Origin: Treponema sp.
Lineage (GTDB): Bacteria; Spirochaetota; Spirochaetia; Treponematales; Treponemataceae
Direction: 5' to 3'
Assembly: GCA_016297805.1 (NCBI GenBank)
Contig: JAEDFX010000013.1
Coordinates: 1-33,280, forward strand
DNA: 33,280 nucleotides
In this document: positions 6,686-15,529 of the stretch, piece after piece
Position numbering within the stretch: the first letter of the stretch is position 1
How the letters are laid out: each line of letters starts with the position of its first letter
Program-made: the position numbers and the translations under genes
Notes under the pieces: model-generated
Databases searched by the model: none
Told to the model about the DNA's origin: nothing
What the model saw: only the letters and a program-made list of their open reading frames with translations

Positions 6686-8623
6686 CTACTTTTTCATTAC
6701 ATCAAGAAACTGTTGCAATGGAAGAGGACGACTATAATAATACCCTTGAAGATATTCACACCCCAATTCCTGAAGATGCTTAGCCTGTTCTTCAGTTTCA
6801 ACACCCTCAGCAAGAACTAATAAACCAAGCGATTTTATCATATCTATAGTTGACTTAAGTACAATATGGGCTCTTGTATTTTCAAAACCTTTCCATACAA
6901 TAGATTTATCAATTTTAATCATTCTGAAAGGCAGATTAAGAATATAAGAAATATTTGAATTTCCTGAACCATAATCATCAAGAGATAATTCTATTCCATC
7001 AGCCTGAAGATAATTCATATTTTTAAGAAGTACATCAGGACTGTTTGTACTGGCAGTTTCTGTAATTTCAATGTTTATTAAAGATGAAGGTATGCCAAAC
7101 TGATTACGAATATCAATCAGCTGTTTATACATATCCTCCTGAATACATTGTATAACAGAAAGATTTATATCTACCTTTTGAATATTAAAATCGTTTAGAT
7201 TAATTTCTGAGAGATTTTTACACACTGTCGTGAAAACAAATTTTCCAATTTCGAAAATAGTTCCATTCTGTTCTGCTATAGGAATAAACTCTTCAGGCGA
7301 AACAAAATTTCCATCATCATCCTTAAGACGAACCAAAGCTTCTGCTCCTGTGAGCAAATGCTTTTCAATCGAATATATAGGCTGATAATAGACTTCAAAT
7401 CGATTTTCTTTCAATCCTTTTAATATACAGGACTCTATATATGAACGCGTGTGGATTCTTACAATCTCAAGCTCTTTTGCTTTAACTATCTGTTGGGCAA
7501 ATTTTTTATTAATAGCAAAATATGATATTAAATCACTGACATCATGGCTTTCTAAAACATCTGTTTGACTTTCAATTTGGCATACTCTAAAAGAAAGCAT
7601 AAGATCCAGAGCAGAATATCCCCATTTAATACTTATTTGACTTCTAATAAAATCCAGAATTTCATCTGTCTTATTAGGTTCACAATTACGGGCAATCAAG
7701 GCATATGAACCAAATCTAAGTCTATATACCGAATATCTTCTATTTCTATAATTTGACTTTAATGCAGAAACAATACAGGTCTCTAAATTTGCCTTATCTT
7801 TATCACCAAGAGTATTATGATAAAAATCTGCATCTTCAAGAATTATTGAATAAATATAAAACTTATGATGCCCTACAAAAAGATGATCCAAATATCGTAT
7901 AAATCCCTTTTTGTTCAGACATTCCAGATTATTGTTGTACACATCAGCAGAACGCTGAATATAAAATGAAATATCCAGCGTGAACATTGAAAGAGCAAGA
8001 GAAATAACACGGGCATATGGGAACAAGAATTGTACAACAAGTGAACCTGTCATAAGATTCAAAGCCAAAATCAGATGCCCCAATACTCCCTTATTCAAAG
8101 TCTTTCTGTAATGCCAGATTACATTAAATCCACCTATCATATACAATGCAATGTAAACATAAAATATTAAGTATCCTATTTTTCCATTTTCTATAAGTGA
8201 TGTACCTTCCAGAATGTAGAACAATGAAAATTCTTTATGTCTGAAGAATGGTGAAATAACAATGAATAATGTTGTAGAAATAAGAGGAACAAGGATAAAA
8301 TTAAACTTCCGCGGAATATTATTTCTAATATGGAAGAAATCCACTAAAGCAAAACAATACATTAAAAAACATATCGGTATTACATTTAAAGTAAGATAAT
8401 AAATCTCATTAATTAGATACAATATGACACTTGATGTTGTAAGAGCTTTTATGCTTACAACACATCGTAACAAGTCAAATGCATTCGAAAACATTCCAAG
8501 ATATGCAAACAAAAGAAATACATTGTTTTGGAAATTCATTAACTTTCGTATACGAAGATTATAATAAATTACAAGAGCATAAAGAATTAACGAACATATG
8601 CTATACTGTATAATAAAATTCAT
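6686..8623 (-). CDS. Membrane c-di-GMP phosphodiesterase (7TM sensor, degenerate GGDEF, intact EAL)
   Basis: A 645-residue protein predicted to hydrolyse cyclic di-GMP at the inner membrane. The N-terminal 225 residues hold about seven hydrophobic helices, a putative sensor. Residues about 230-355 look like a GGDEF fold whose signature is lost (RLRFGSY where RYGGDEF is expected), so it should not make c-di-GMP. The EAL domain keeps its metal and catalytic residues: EAL at 428-430, Asn of NLS, Glu in IEITE (519, 522), Asp-Asp of LDDYGSG (549-550), Lys of KIDK, EGVET and QGYYYSRPL. It is nine bases downstream of gph on the same strand, without a Shine-Dalgarno, so probably cotranscribed. EAL activity is a confident prediction; the input signal is unknown. 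Confidence 0.9.
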   Translation of the reverse strand: MNFIIQYSICSLILYALVIYYNLRIRKLMNFQNNVFLLFAYLGMFSNAFDLLRCVVSIKALTTSSVILYLINEIYYLTLNVIPICFLMYCFALVDFFHIRNNIPRKFNFILVPLISTTLFIVISPFFRHKEFSLFYILEGTSLIENGKIGYLIFYVYIALYMIGGFNVIWHYRKTLNKGVLGHLILALNLMTGSLVVQFLFPYARVISLALSMFTLDISFYIQRSADVYNNNLECLNKKGFIRYLDHLFVGHHKFYIYSIILEDADFYHNTLGDKDKANLETCIVSALKSNYRNRRYSVYRLRFGSYALIARNCEPNKTDEILDFIRSQISIKWGYSALDLMLSFRVCQIESQTDVLESHDVSDLISYFAINKKFAQQIVKAKELEIVRIHTRSYIESCILKGLKENRFEVYYQPIYSIEKHLLTGAEALVRLKDDDGNFVSPEEFIPIAEQNGTIFEIGKFVFTTVCKNLSEINLNDFNIQKVDINLSVIQCIQEDMYKQLIDIRNQFGIPSSLINIEITETASTNSPDVLLKNMNYLQADGIELSLDDYGSGNSNISYILNLPFRMIKIDKSIVWKGFENTRAHIVLKSTIDMIKSLGLLVLAEGVETEEQAKHLQELGCEYLQGYYYSRPLPLQQFLDVMKK

Positions 8624-8632
8624 ATTTTAATG

Positions 8633-9289
8633 TTATTTTATAGTAGAAAGTAACTCTTCGCAATCAAAAACCACTTTGTCGGCACCGTGATTTTTTAAGA
8701 AATCTATACCACGAAAACCCCAATCCACTCCAATAACATCAAAACCACAGTTTTTTCCAGTTGCAATATCAACATCAGAATCACCAACAAAACAACCCTT
8801 AATCTCAGAAATGTTCTTTCCAAAAAGCTGCTGAACAATTCGATGAACACCATCAGGAGCAGGCTTTACAGGCAATCCCACATTACCGCCTGAAACAAAA
8901 TCAAAAACTCCTGGGAAAAATTTTCTACATAATTCCAAAGCTGCATTTTCATCTTTATTGGTATTAACAGCCAGTTTTACTCCTGTTGATTTCAGTTCAT
9001 TTACACATTCCAGAATTCCACTGTAAGGAGCCGTTTTTTTATCACAATGCACTTCGTAGTAAGTTCTGAAATCTTTTAAAACTGTTTCATATTCCTCTTT
9101 GGAAATATCTGCTGGACAAGCTCGTTCTATCAATTTTGCAATACCATTTCCAACCATGTATTTAATTTCTTCCACTGTGTGAGTTGGAAATTTATGTCTG
9201 TTTAAAACAAAATTACATGAATCAGCTAGGTCATCTATTGTATTAAGAATTGTGCCATCAAGGTCAAATACTACAAGATCATATTTCAT
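8633..9289 (-). CDS. HAD-family hydrolase, phosphoglycolate phosphatase-like
   Basis: A 218-residue cytoplasmic phosphatase of haloacid dehalogenase subfamily I. Motif I is VVFDLDGTILNT (nucleophile Asp9 and acid/base Asp11), motif II the Thr of VNTNKD, motif III the Lys of KPAPDG, and motif IV GDSDVD. The helical cap matches Gph-type enzymes, which remove phosphate from 2-phosphoglycolate, but this subfamily also includes PPi and sugar phosphatases, so the substrate is not certain. It is the first gene of a minus-strand pair with the EAL gene and divergent from prfA. An extended -10 box lies seven bases before the ATG with no Shine-Dalgarno. Confidence 0.88.
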   Translation of the reverse strand: MKYDLVVFDLDGTILNTIDDLADSCNFVLNRHKFPTHTVEEIKYMVGNGIAKLIERACPADISKEEYETVLKDFRTYYEVHCDKKTAPYSGILECVNELKSTGVKLAVNTNKDENAALELCRKFFPGVFDFVSGGNVGLPVKPAPDGVHRIVQQLFGKNISEIKGCFVGDSDVDIATGKNCGFDVIGVDWGFRGIDFLKNHGADKVVFDCEELLSTIK

Positions 9290-9296
9290 AATATCA

Positions 9297-9305
9297 GTTA
9301 TATCA
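9297..9305 (-). promoter_or_regulatory. Extended -10 promoter of the gph-like gene, leaderless
   Basis: On the minus strand TGATATAAC is an extended -10 (TGn-TATAAC). Seven bases separate it from the ATG at 9289-9287. There is no room for, and no sign of, a Shine-Dalgarno. Confidence 0.6.
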
Positions 9306-9309
9306 CAAA

Positions 9310-9380
9310 TGATACGAAGAAGTCAGTCATCAGTGTACCAATTTTCATTTGGTACACTGATGACTGACTTCTTCGTATCA
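9310..9380. repeat. Perfect 32-bp-arm palindrome with 7-base loop between divergent genes
   Basis: The left arm (9310-9341) starts TGATACGAAGAAGTCAG and the right arm (9349-9380) is its exact reverse complement, with loop TTTTCAT (9342-9348). The inner 19 bases are the motif also found in the serA and guaA terminators. Both neighbouring genes point away from it, so it terminates neither. It could be an extruding cruciform, a dispersed palindromic element or a block to antisense reading. Confidence 0.9.
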
Positions 9381-9398
9381 CAGTATATTCTCCTGTCG

Positions 9399-9427
9399 TT
9401 GAAATTTCACCTATAAAATGGTAAAGT
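9399..9427 (+). promoter_or_regulatory. Candidate prfA promoter
   Basis: TTGAAA (9399-9404), a 17-base spacer and TAAAGT (9422-9427) end eight bases before the ATG at 9436. A stronger-looking TATAAA at 9412-9417 lacks a -35 and would give a 12-base leader. Either choice leaves the ATG at 9418 unlikely as the start. Confidence 0.4.
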
Positions 9428-9435
9428 ATGTCATT

Positions 9436-10524
9436 ATGGATTTACTAAAAAAGCTTAATGAATGTGAAAAACGCTTTAAAGAAGTTAGCGACCTTGTAAT
9501 GGACCCTAATCTGGTCAAAGATGCAAAAAAATACAAAGACACAATGCGTGAACATGGTTATTTAAGTGAAGTTTGCGCACTTTCTGAGGAATACAAAAAA
9601 GTTCTTCAGGGAATTCAGGATGCCAAAGAAATGATTACTGCAGAAGATGATGCAGAAATGAAGGAAATGGCTCGTGAAGAACTGAAGGAACTTGAAGAAA
9701 AACAACCACAGCTTGAAGAACAGATTAAACTTAAACTTGTTCCACCTGATCCACTTGATGAAAAGAATATCATTTTGGAAATCCGTTCCGCTGCCGGTGG
9801 TGATGAAGCATCATTGTTTGTACGTGACCTTTGGGAAATGTATACACACCTTGCTGACCGTAAAGGCTGGAAAACAGAAACTATGGAAGCACAGGAAACT
9901 GAAGTTGGTGGTTTCAACAAAATTGTAACTAATATTTCTGGTAAATTCGTATATGGAACTTTACGCTGGGAATCTGGTGTGCATCGTGTTCAGCGAGTTC
10001 CTCAAACAGAATCGCAGGGACGTTTACAGACTTCTACTGCAACTGTTGCAGTATTACCTGAAGCAGAAGAAACTGATATTCAGATTAACATGAATGATGT
10101 TCGTGTAGATGTAATGCGTGCCGGCGGTCCGGGTGGACAGTGTGTAAACACAACCGACTCAGCAGTACGATTAACACATATTCCAACAGGCCTTGTTGTA
10201 ATCCAGCAGGATGAAAAATCACAGATTAAAAACAAGGAAAAGGCTTTCCGTGTATTGCGTGCCAGACTGTTTGATTTGGAAGAATCAAAAAAACAGGCAG
10301 AAAGAGCTGCAGCCCGCTCAAGCATGGTTGGTTCTGGTGCCCGTTCAGAAAAGATTCGTACTTACAACTACCCTCAGGATCGTGTAACAGATCATCGTAT
10401 TAACTATAACGCTCATAACTTACCTTCATTTATGATGGGTAACATGGACGATATGCTTGATGCCTTGAATGTTTACGCAAAAGAAGAGCAGTTGAACGAT
10501 ATTTCTGGATTGGAGAATAACTAA
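9436..10524 (+). CDS. prfA: Peptide chain release factor 1
   Basis: RF1 recognises UAA and UAG stop codons and triggers peptide release. The 362-residue product has the N-terminal coiled domain, the acidic linker, the class I core (IRSAAGGDEASLFVRDLWEM), and the catalytic GGQ loop in RAGGPGGQCVNTTDSAVRL (GGQ about residues 230-232). It ends in the expected helical region. An in-frame ATG at 9418 would add six residues (MVKYVI) but the family starts like MDLLKKLNECEKRF, and candidate -10 boxes overlap that upstream codon, so 9436 is preferred. The Gln of GGQ is the substrate of PrmC, encoded two genes downstream. Very secure. Confidence 0.96.
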   Translation: MDLLKKLNECEKRFKEVSDLVMDPNLVKDAKKYKDTMREHGYLSEVCALSEEYKKVLQGIQDAKEMITAEDDAEMKEMAREELKELEEKQPQLEEQIKLKLVPPDPLDEKNIILEIRSAAGGDEASLFVRDLWEMYTHLADRKGWKTETMEAQETEVGGFNKIVTNISGKFVYGTLRWESGVHRVQRVPQTESQGRLQTSTATVAVLPEAEETDIQINMNDVRVDVMRAGGPGGQCVNTTDSAVRLTHIPTGLVVIQQDEKSQIKNKEKAFRVLRARLFDLEESKKQAERAAARSSMVGSGARSEKIRTYNYPQDRVTDHRINYNAHNLPSFMMGNMDDMLDALNVYAKEEQLNDISGLENN

Positions 10525-10550
10525 TTATATAATTTTTGCAACTTCGGGTG

Positions 10551-10556
10551 TATAAT
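10551..10556 (+). promoter_or_regulatory. -10 box of the LacI-sensor/GGDEF gene, near-leaderless
   Basis: A consensus TATAAT ends eight bases before the ATG at 10565, so the transcript would have at most one or two leader bases. No matching -35 and no Shine-Dalgarno are visible. This suggests the gene is not simply read through from prfA. Confidence 0.5.
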
Positions 10557-10564
10557 TATTCGAT

Positions 10565-12430
10565 ATGCTTTTTGGCTATAAGATTTTAGTTTATTGTACC
10601 TCTCAGATTCACAGATCCAGTTTTCAGGCCTTTGTTTCTTCACTTAACGATGAGCTTATAAAAAATAACTGGCGTCTTCTCGTTTTTTGTTCAGAATCTG
10701 ATTTTGCCGTAACAAATACAAACAGCCGGGGCAATCTAAATATATTCGAATTAATCAATTATGATATTGCTGATGCAATAGTTTTTTCTGATGAACGCCT
10801 TAAGGCTCCTGAATTAAGAGATAAAGTATTATCAATAGCAAAAGAAAAAAATATCCCTTTCTTTCTGCTGGACGGATATGAAAATGATACCTATAACATC
10901 CGTTTTGACCAGGGACATAGCTTCAAAAAAATAGTAAAACACATTGTTGAACAGCATGAAATTACAAGTCTTCATTTTCTTGCAGGAACAAAAGATTCTT
11001 CCCAGTCTTTGCTCAGATTAAATGCTTTTAAAGAAGTTCTTAAAGATAACAATATTCCCTTTGATGAAAGCATGGTTAGTTATGGAGATTTCTGGGACGG
11101 ACCTGCTATGGTTGCAGTTCAGAAATTAGTAGATGAAAATAGAGTTCCAAGAGCCATTATTTGTGCAAACGACACAATGGCAATTGCCTCGGTTACCGTC
11201 TTAGAAAAAAACGGATATAAATGTCCAAGAGATGTAGTAGTTACAGGCTTTGATGGTATTGATGCCGTTTTATATTCAAATCCAAAAATTACTTCTGTTT
11301 TATGCAATTTTCATATTTTGGCCATAGAAACAGCCCATTTTATCTTTGATGTAATAGCTAACCACACCCCGCCATCAACAAGGCTTGTTGATGGTTCTAT
11401 TATGATTTCTGAATCCTGTGGATGTAATTCAATTGCTCCATCTAACTCTTTGGAGTATATCAACAATCTTACAAATGCATATGCCAGTTACAGATACGAA
11501 AATATTGATTTAAGTAATCTTTCATCCTTAATCATTACCAGCAAAAACCTTGCTGAACTTATAAAGAATCTTAATAATGGTCTTTTATATAATTGTATGT
11601 GCCTTGTGAAAGCCGAATGCATTGACGAAAATATAGATCCTAATATTTCCCATACAAGTTCTACTTACGGGGAATCTGTATTCGTTCTTCACGACTCTGA
11701 TTCTAACGAGGAAAACCCTAATCACTTCATAAAAACCACAGAGTTGATTCCTAGAATGAAGGATACCTTAGATATTGTAAAAAAACCTTTGATTTTTGCT
11801 CCTATCAATAATATTAATCAGCCACTTGGTTACATGATGTTCTCTTTCTATGATTATAGCCAGCAGAATTTTGTTAAGGTAAATCAAATTACAACATGGC
11901 TTGGAAATGCAATCTCAAGTTATAGAAATACTAAATATCAGCAGCAGTTACAGAAAAAGCTGGAGGATATGTACAGACATGATTCTCTTACAGGACTTTT
12001 CAACAGAAATGGCTTTATGAGAATTTATCAGGAAGTTATTTCTGATTCCAATGTAAAAACAATTACACTTGCTGTCTGCGATTTGGACAACCTCAAAAAG
12101 ATTAATGATAATTACAGTCATAATGAAGGTGATAATGCCATTCGTGTTATTGCAAATGCACTTTCACAGACTGGTGAAACAGGTGCTTTCTGCCGTTACG
12201 GTGGAGATGAAATCATCGGCTTATATTCACATGCGGTAAACATTGATAATATTCAGAAAAATCTTCAGAAATACATTGATGATTACAATTCATCCTCCGG
12301 AAAACCTTACACAGTTTCAACAAGTATTGGTATTTATACTTCTGAAAAAGCTTCTTTTGAAGAAATGTTTGCAAAAGCCGACGAGCTTATGTATAAGCAG
12401 AAAACCACTAAAAAAAATCGTCGAAAGTAG
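10565..12430 (+). CDS. Diguanylate cyclase with LacI/periplasmic-binding-type sensor domain
   Basis: A 621-residue, apparently cytoplasmic protein with no signal peptide or membrane helix. Residues about 5-285 resemble the effector-binding core of LacI-type regulators (NRVPRAIICANDTMAIASV, PRDVVVTGFDGIDAVLYSNP, then a CGC motif) without a DNA-binding headpiece. A middle region (about 290-455) has no clear family. A short linker leads into a GGDEF domain (HDSLTGLFNRNGFMRIY; AVCDLDNLKKINDNY; CRYGGDEI at 544-550). The GGDE active-site residues are intact, so it should synthesise c-di-GMP; no RxxD inhibitory site is evident just before it. A small ligand, perhaps a sugar, is likely sensed. It separates prfA from prmC. 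Confidence 0.9.
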   Translation: MLFGYKILVYCTSQIHRSSFQAFVSSLNDELIKNNWRLLVFCSESDFAVTNTNSRGNLNIFELINYDIADAIVFSDERLKAPELRDKVLSIAKEKNIPFFLLDGYENDTYNIRFDQGHSFKKIVKHIVEQHEITSLHFLAGTKDSSQSLLRLNAFKEVLKDNNIPFDESMVSYGDFWDGPAMVAVQKLVDENRVPRAIICANDTMAIASVTVLEKNGYKCPRDVVVTGFDGIDAVLYSNPKITSVLCNFHILAIETAHFIFDVIANHTPPSTRLVDGSIMISESCGCNSIAPSNSLEYINNLTNAYASYRYENIDLSNLSSLIITSKNLAELIKNLNNGLLYNCMCLVKAECIDENIDPNISHTSSTYGESVFVLHDSDSNEENPNHFIKTTELIPRMKDTLDIVKKPLIFAPINNINQPLGYMMFSFYDYSQQNFVKVNQITTWLGNAISSYRNTKYQQQLQKKLEDMYRHDSLTGLFNRNGFMRIYQEVISDSNVKTITLAVCDLDNLKKINDNYSHNEGDNAIRVIANALSQTGETGAFCRYGGDEIIGLYSHAVNIDNIQKNLQKYIDDYNSSSGKPYTVSTSIGIYTSEKASFEEMFAKADELMYKQKTTKKNRRK

Positions 12431-12439
12431 CCTGACAGA

Positions 12440-13375
12440 ATGACTATATATCAATTTAAAACTCAGTCTATTAATGTCCTAAAAGAAACTTCTCCTTCTC
12501 CTCAGCTGGACACGGAAGTTCTATTGGAATATTGTCTTAAACTTTCAAAAACACAGCTACTACTGGATTATAAAAAAGAACTTTTACCAGAACAGGAAAA
12601 CTGGCTTTTAGATGCAGTTTCTAAACGTAAACAAGGACTTCCAGTTGCCTATATTACAGGTCATAAAGAATTTTATGGCTACGATTTTATAGTATCACCT
12701 GCAGTTTTAATTCCAAAACCTGATACAGAAATTCTTGTAGAACGGGGAATTGAAATTATTCTTGAAAAGATGGAAGCCCATCCCAACCAGATTCTGACAG
12801 TCTGTGATATGTGCACAGGCAGTGGATGTATAGCGCTGGCTGTTCTTAGAACTCTATCAGAAGTTTACAAAATACCAGAAAGCAGGCTGCCTAAATTTAC
12901 ATTGGTAGACATTTCGCCAGCTGCACTTGAAATTGCAGAAAAGAATGTTTCTACTCTTGGAAACCTTAAAGAACGTATACATCTGGTTCGCTCAAATCTT
13001 TTTGAGCAATTTCCTAAAGAAGGTGGCTGGACCTTTGATGTAATACTTACGAACCCACCTTATATTCCTCACTCCATGGTAGAAGAACTTCTAAAGGATG
13101 GAAGAGGTGAACCTCGTCTGGCACTTAATGGAGATGTAACACTCACCGGAGATGCTGCTGTGACAGAAACCGGAGAACCTGCTGATGATGGTCTGGAAAT
13201 TATAAAAAATCTTATTCCGCAAGCAAAAAATCATCTGTCTCCGATGGGATTAATTCTTATGGAAACCGGAGAATACAACGCAGAAGCAACTGCAGAATAT
13301 GCAGCTTCTTTGGGTTTTAAAAGCAAAATCCATCAGGATCTGGAAGGTCAGCTAAGAGTTGTAGAATTATCATAA
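12440..13375 (+). CDS. prmC: Release factor glutamine N5-methyltransferase
   Basis: Methylates the Gln of the GGQ motif in release factors using S-adenosylmethionine. The 311-residue protein has the N-terminal helical domain (PSPQLDTEVLLEYCLKLSKT), the substrate segment YGYDFIVSPAVLIPKPDTEIL, a SAM-binding site (VCDMCTGSGCIALAVL) and the catalytic NPPY (ILTNPPYIPHSM). Compared with typical PrmC there is a short insertion after GEPRLALNGD (VTLTGDAAVTETGEPADD). The ATG lies nine bases after the previous stop, without a Shine-Dalgarno, so expression probably depends on the upstream gene. Its 3' end overlaps the end of the convergent SpoIIE gene by six bases. Confidence 0.94.
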   Translation: MTIYQFKTQSINVLKETSPSPQLDTEVLLEYCLKLSKTQLLLDYKKELLPEQENWLLDAVSKRKQGLPVAYITGHKEFYGYDFIVSPAVLIPKPDTEILVERGIEIILEKMEAHPNQILTVCDMCTGSGCIALAVLRTLSEVYKIPESRLPKFTLVDISPAALEIAEKNVSTLGNLKERIHLVRSNLFEQFPKEGGWTFDVILTNPPYIPHSMVEELLKDGRGEPRLALNGDVTLTGDAAVTETGEPADDGLEIIKNLIPQAKNHLSPMGLILMETGEYNAEATAEYAASLGFKSKIHQDLEGQLRVVELS

Positions 13376-15439
13376 CATTTCAAGCTGATTTACTTTCTTC
13401 AAAAGAATCACCGTAATATCATCTTCTTTAGGGGCTTCACCTATAAATTCCATAACCTGTTTTTTTATCAGACTCAGTAAATCATTTGCTGACAAATCTG
13501 CGTTTTCACGAATAATTTTTTCAAGTCTGGCACGACCAAACTCATTATTGTCCTTATCAGAAATTTCAGTAAGTCCATCAGAGAAACATAACATAATATC
13601 ATCAGGTTTCATCTGGAATTGAATATTACAGAAGGCTACTTCAAAACCAGCCAAACCGATTGCCCCATAATGTGGACCATTTTCCATATCTTTTAGAGAA
13701 ATACACTCTTTAAGCTCAGAATCATAAACAATAGGATATGGATGCCCCGCACTGGCAAGCTCAACCTTGCAGCTATCTCCTAAATCTGTAAATCGAACCA
13801 TGATTCCTGTTAAATAGTTTTCAACATCACCCTTAGCCGCAATAATTTCATCATTTATTTCACCAAGTGCATAAGAAATAGGAAAATAATTTTCATAGGC
13901 TCTGTTAAAATATCTATGGATAATATTTTTTGAAAGCATTGTTACCAAAGCAGCCGCAACTCCATGACCTGACGCATCAAACAAAGAAAATCCCTTAAGT
14001 TTTTCTCCATCATCTGAATAGAAATCAAATAAGTCACCAGATACCTTATCCAATGGCTCATAAGCTATATCATGATTCCAGCCAAGGAATTGCTTCGGAG
14101 GTTTTGTAAAAAAGTTTTCCTGAACAATAGCAGCCATCTGCATATCCCGCTCAGATTTTTCTACTTCAAGCTCTAGCTTTTCTTTAGCCAATGTCAAATC
14201 CACAGTCTGCAATTCAACTTCTCTACGCAAGTCATCCGTAAGTCGCTGATTTTGACCATACACAAGCCCGTAATCAATAGAAAAGTAAACAATAAAATAT
14301 ACAATTGTAAAAACAAGTCCAAAAAGAACAAAATATGGAAAATTTATATTTCTGAAAATATGTCTGATTAATAAATCGAACATAAGAGTTATAACCATTG
14401 GTGAAAAACCTCTGGCTGCAATTCTGGCTTTTTTACGCTTTTCTTTATCGAATAAAGATTTTACAACACTAGATATACCAAGTAAAAAGTGGAGAAGATA
14501 TGTAATAATCATTGGAACACATATCTTACTAAGACTTGAATAATCAGGCATTGCCAGAGTGATAATAACAGTTATAGCTACAACAGTACGCTTGAATATT
14601 ACAAACTGCTTACTTTGCCCTACTCCTACAAATGTAAGAATGAAGGTTACAATTGCGTACATTGTAAAATAGAAGAAACAGCACTGTATAACTTTTGTAA
14701 ATAAAAATGTACCCGCCCAGCTTACAGATCCATAATAAGGCATTTCAGGTGCATTGTAAAAGCTTAAGAAAACAAATGAAGTTAAACATATCATTGCAAA
14801 GTTCAACATATTTTTTTCTTTACGGGCAAAATAAAATATAAAGAACAGAAGGAATGCACAAAAAAGTATACCCGAAAAAAACAGATAGACTTTTGAGCAG
14901 GCAAAGGTATATAACGCAGCTGTTCGACTAGCCTTTGCATATTCGTCTATTGTAATACCATCAGATATAGTTCCTGTTCCAAATGAAAAAAGCTTTATAT
15001 ATACTTCGTTTTCCCCACTCTGATTCAACAGCTCCTGAGGCAAAGCATAAAAATGTGCCTGATATTGAACAGAATATTGTCTAGGTTCAAATTCACCGTA
15101 TTGTCCCAAAAAAGCACCATTCAACCAGGCTTTCTCAGAAAAATGAAGATATGGAATTACCATTCCTAGTGGTTTGTTTTTAAGATTTTCATTAATAGTA
15201 AATTTGATTTTTACCCACACATAGGCAGGATCAGGACCAAGCTTATCAGAAATGTTATTATAGGAAAGCTCTAAAGGTTCATACGTTAATTGCGCTGCCT
15301 CTTCCACTGTCTGATTAATATTTCCCAAAGCCCAGTAAACATTATCATCCACCCGCTGCTCAGTTTTCACCTTACCACCACAGGAAGTTACAAGAAAGAG
15401 GATAGCAAAAATATATAAGAACTTCTTAACGAGCTTCAT
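13370..15439 (-). CDS. Lipoprotein-anchored 7TM sensor with SpoIIE/PP2C serine phosphatase domain
   Basis: A 689-residue membrane signalling protein. The signal peptide ends in a lipobox (FLVTSC), then an extracytoplasmic beta-rich region (about residues 25-185; VWVKIKFTINENL, VYIKLFSFGTG) of the 7TMR-DISM extracellular type. About seven helices (190-420) and a coiled coil (VDLTLAKEKLELEVEKSERD) follow. The PP2C-type SpoIIE domain comes last: PLDKVSGDLFDF, FDASGHGVAAALVTM, FSDGLTEI and EDDITVILLKK keep the metal-binding Asp residues. Such enzymes dephosphorylate STAS anti-anti-sigma proteins, although none is encoded nearby. The open frame starts 54 bases upstream, but the ATG at 15439 gives the signal peptide and matches the extended -10 ten bases before it. 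Confidence 0.88.
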   Translation of the reverse strand: MKLVKKFLYIFAILFLVTSCGGKVKTEQRVDDNVYWALGNINQTVEEAAQLTYEPLELSYNNISDKLGPDPAYVWVKIKFTINENLKNKPLGMVIPYLHFSEKAWLNGAFLGQYGEFEPRQYSVQYQAHFYALPQELLNQSGENEVYIKLFSFGTGTISDGITIDEYAKASRTAALYTFACSKVYLFFSGILFCAFLLFFIFYFARKEKNMLNFAMICLTSFVFLSFYNAPEMPYYGSVSWAGTFLFTKVIQCCFFYFTMYAIVTFILTFVGVGQSKQFVIFKRTVVAITVIITLAMPDYSSLSKICVPMIITYLLHFLLGISSVVKSLFDKEKRKKARIAARGFSPMVITLMFDLLIRHIFRNINFPYFVLFGLVFTIVYFIVYFSIDYGLVYGQNQRLTDDLRREVELQTVDLTLAKEKLELEVEKSERDMQMAAIVQENFFTKPPKQFLGWNHDIAYEPLDKVSGDLFDFYSDDGEKLKGFSLFDASGHGVAAALVTMLSKNIIHRYFNRAYENYFPISYALGEINDEIIAAKGDVENYLTGIMVRFTDLGDSCKVELASAGHPYPIVYDSELKECISLKDMENGPHYGAIGLAGFEVAFCNIQFQMKPDDIMLCFSDGLTEISDKDNNEFGRARLEKIIRENADLSANDLLSLIKKQVMEFIGEAPKEDDITVILLKKVNQLEML

Positions 15440-15449
15440 ATTTAGATTA

Positions 15450-15458
15450 ATTATAACA
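15450..15458 (-). promoter_or_regulatory. Extended -10 promoter of the SpoIIE gene
   Basis: On the minus strand TGTTATAAT is a perfect extended -10 lying ten bases before the ATG. This implies a leader of only about three or four bases and no Shine-Dalgarno. It lies just downstream of the gltX terminator. Confidence 0.55.
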
Positions 15459-15476
15459 TAAAAAGATAATTTAAAG

Positions 15477-15509
15477 AAAAAAAACTCCTGCACTTTAAAG
15501 CACAGGAGT
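15477..15509 (-). terminator. Rho-independent terminator of gltX
   Basis: On the minus strand the arms ACTCCTG and CAGGAGT (7 bp) enclose a further CTTTAAAG palindrome and are followed by eight T. It lies 20 bases after the gltX stop and separates gltX from the SpoIIE gene. Confidence 0.82.
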
Positions 15510-15529
15510 TGTATTAATTACAAATTAAA

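Noticed and set aside
9310..9380. Palindrome as a terminator of gph or prfA
   Set aside because: Both genes start beside it and run outward, so it is not at the end of either transcript.
15440..15493. Longer SpoIIE protein starting at 15493
   Set aside because: The extension overlaps the gltX terminator and the -10 box, and would place 18 residues before an otherwise ideal lipoprotein signal peptide.
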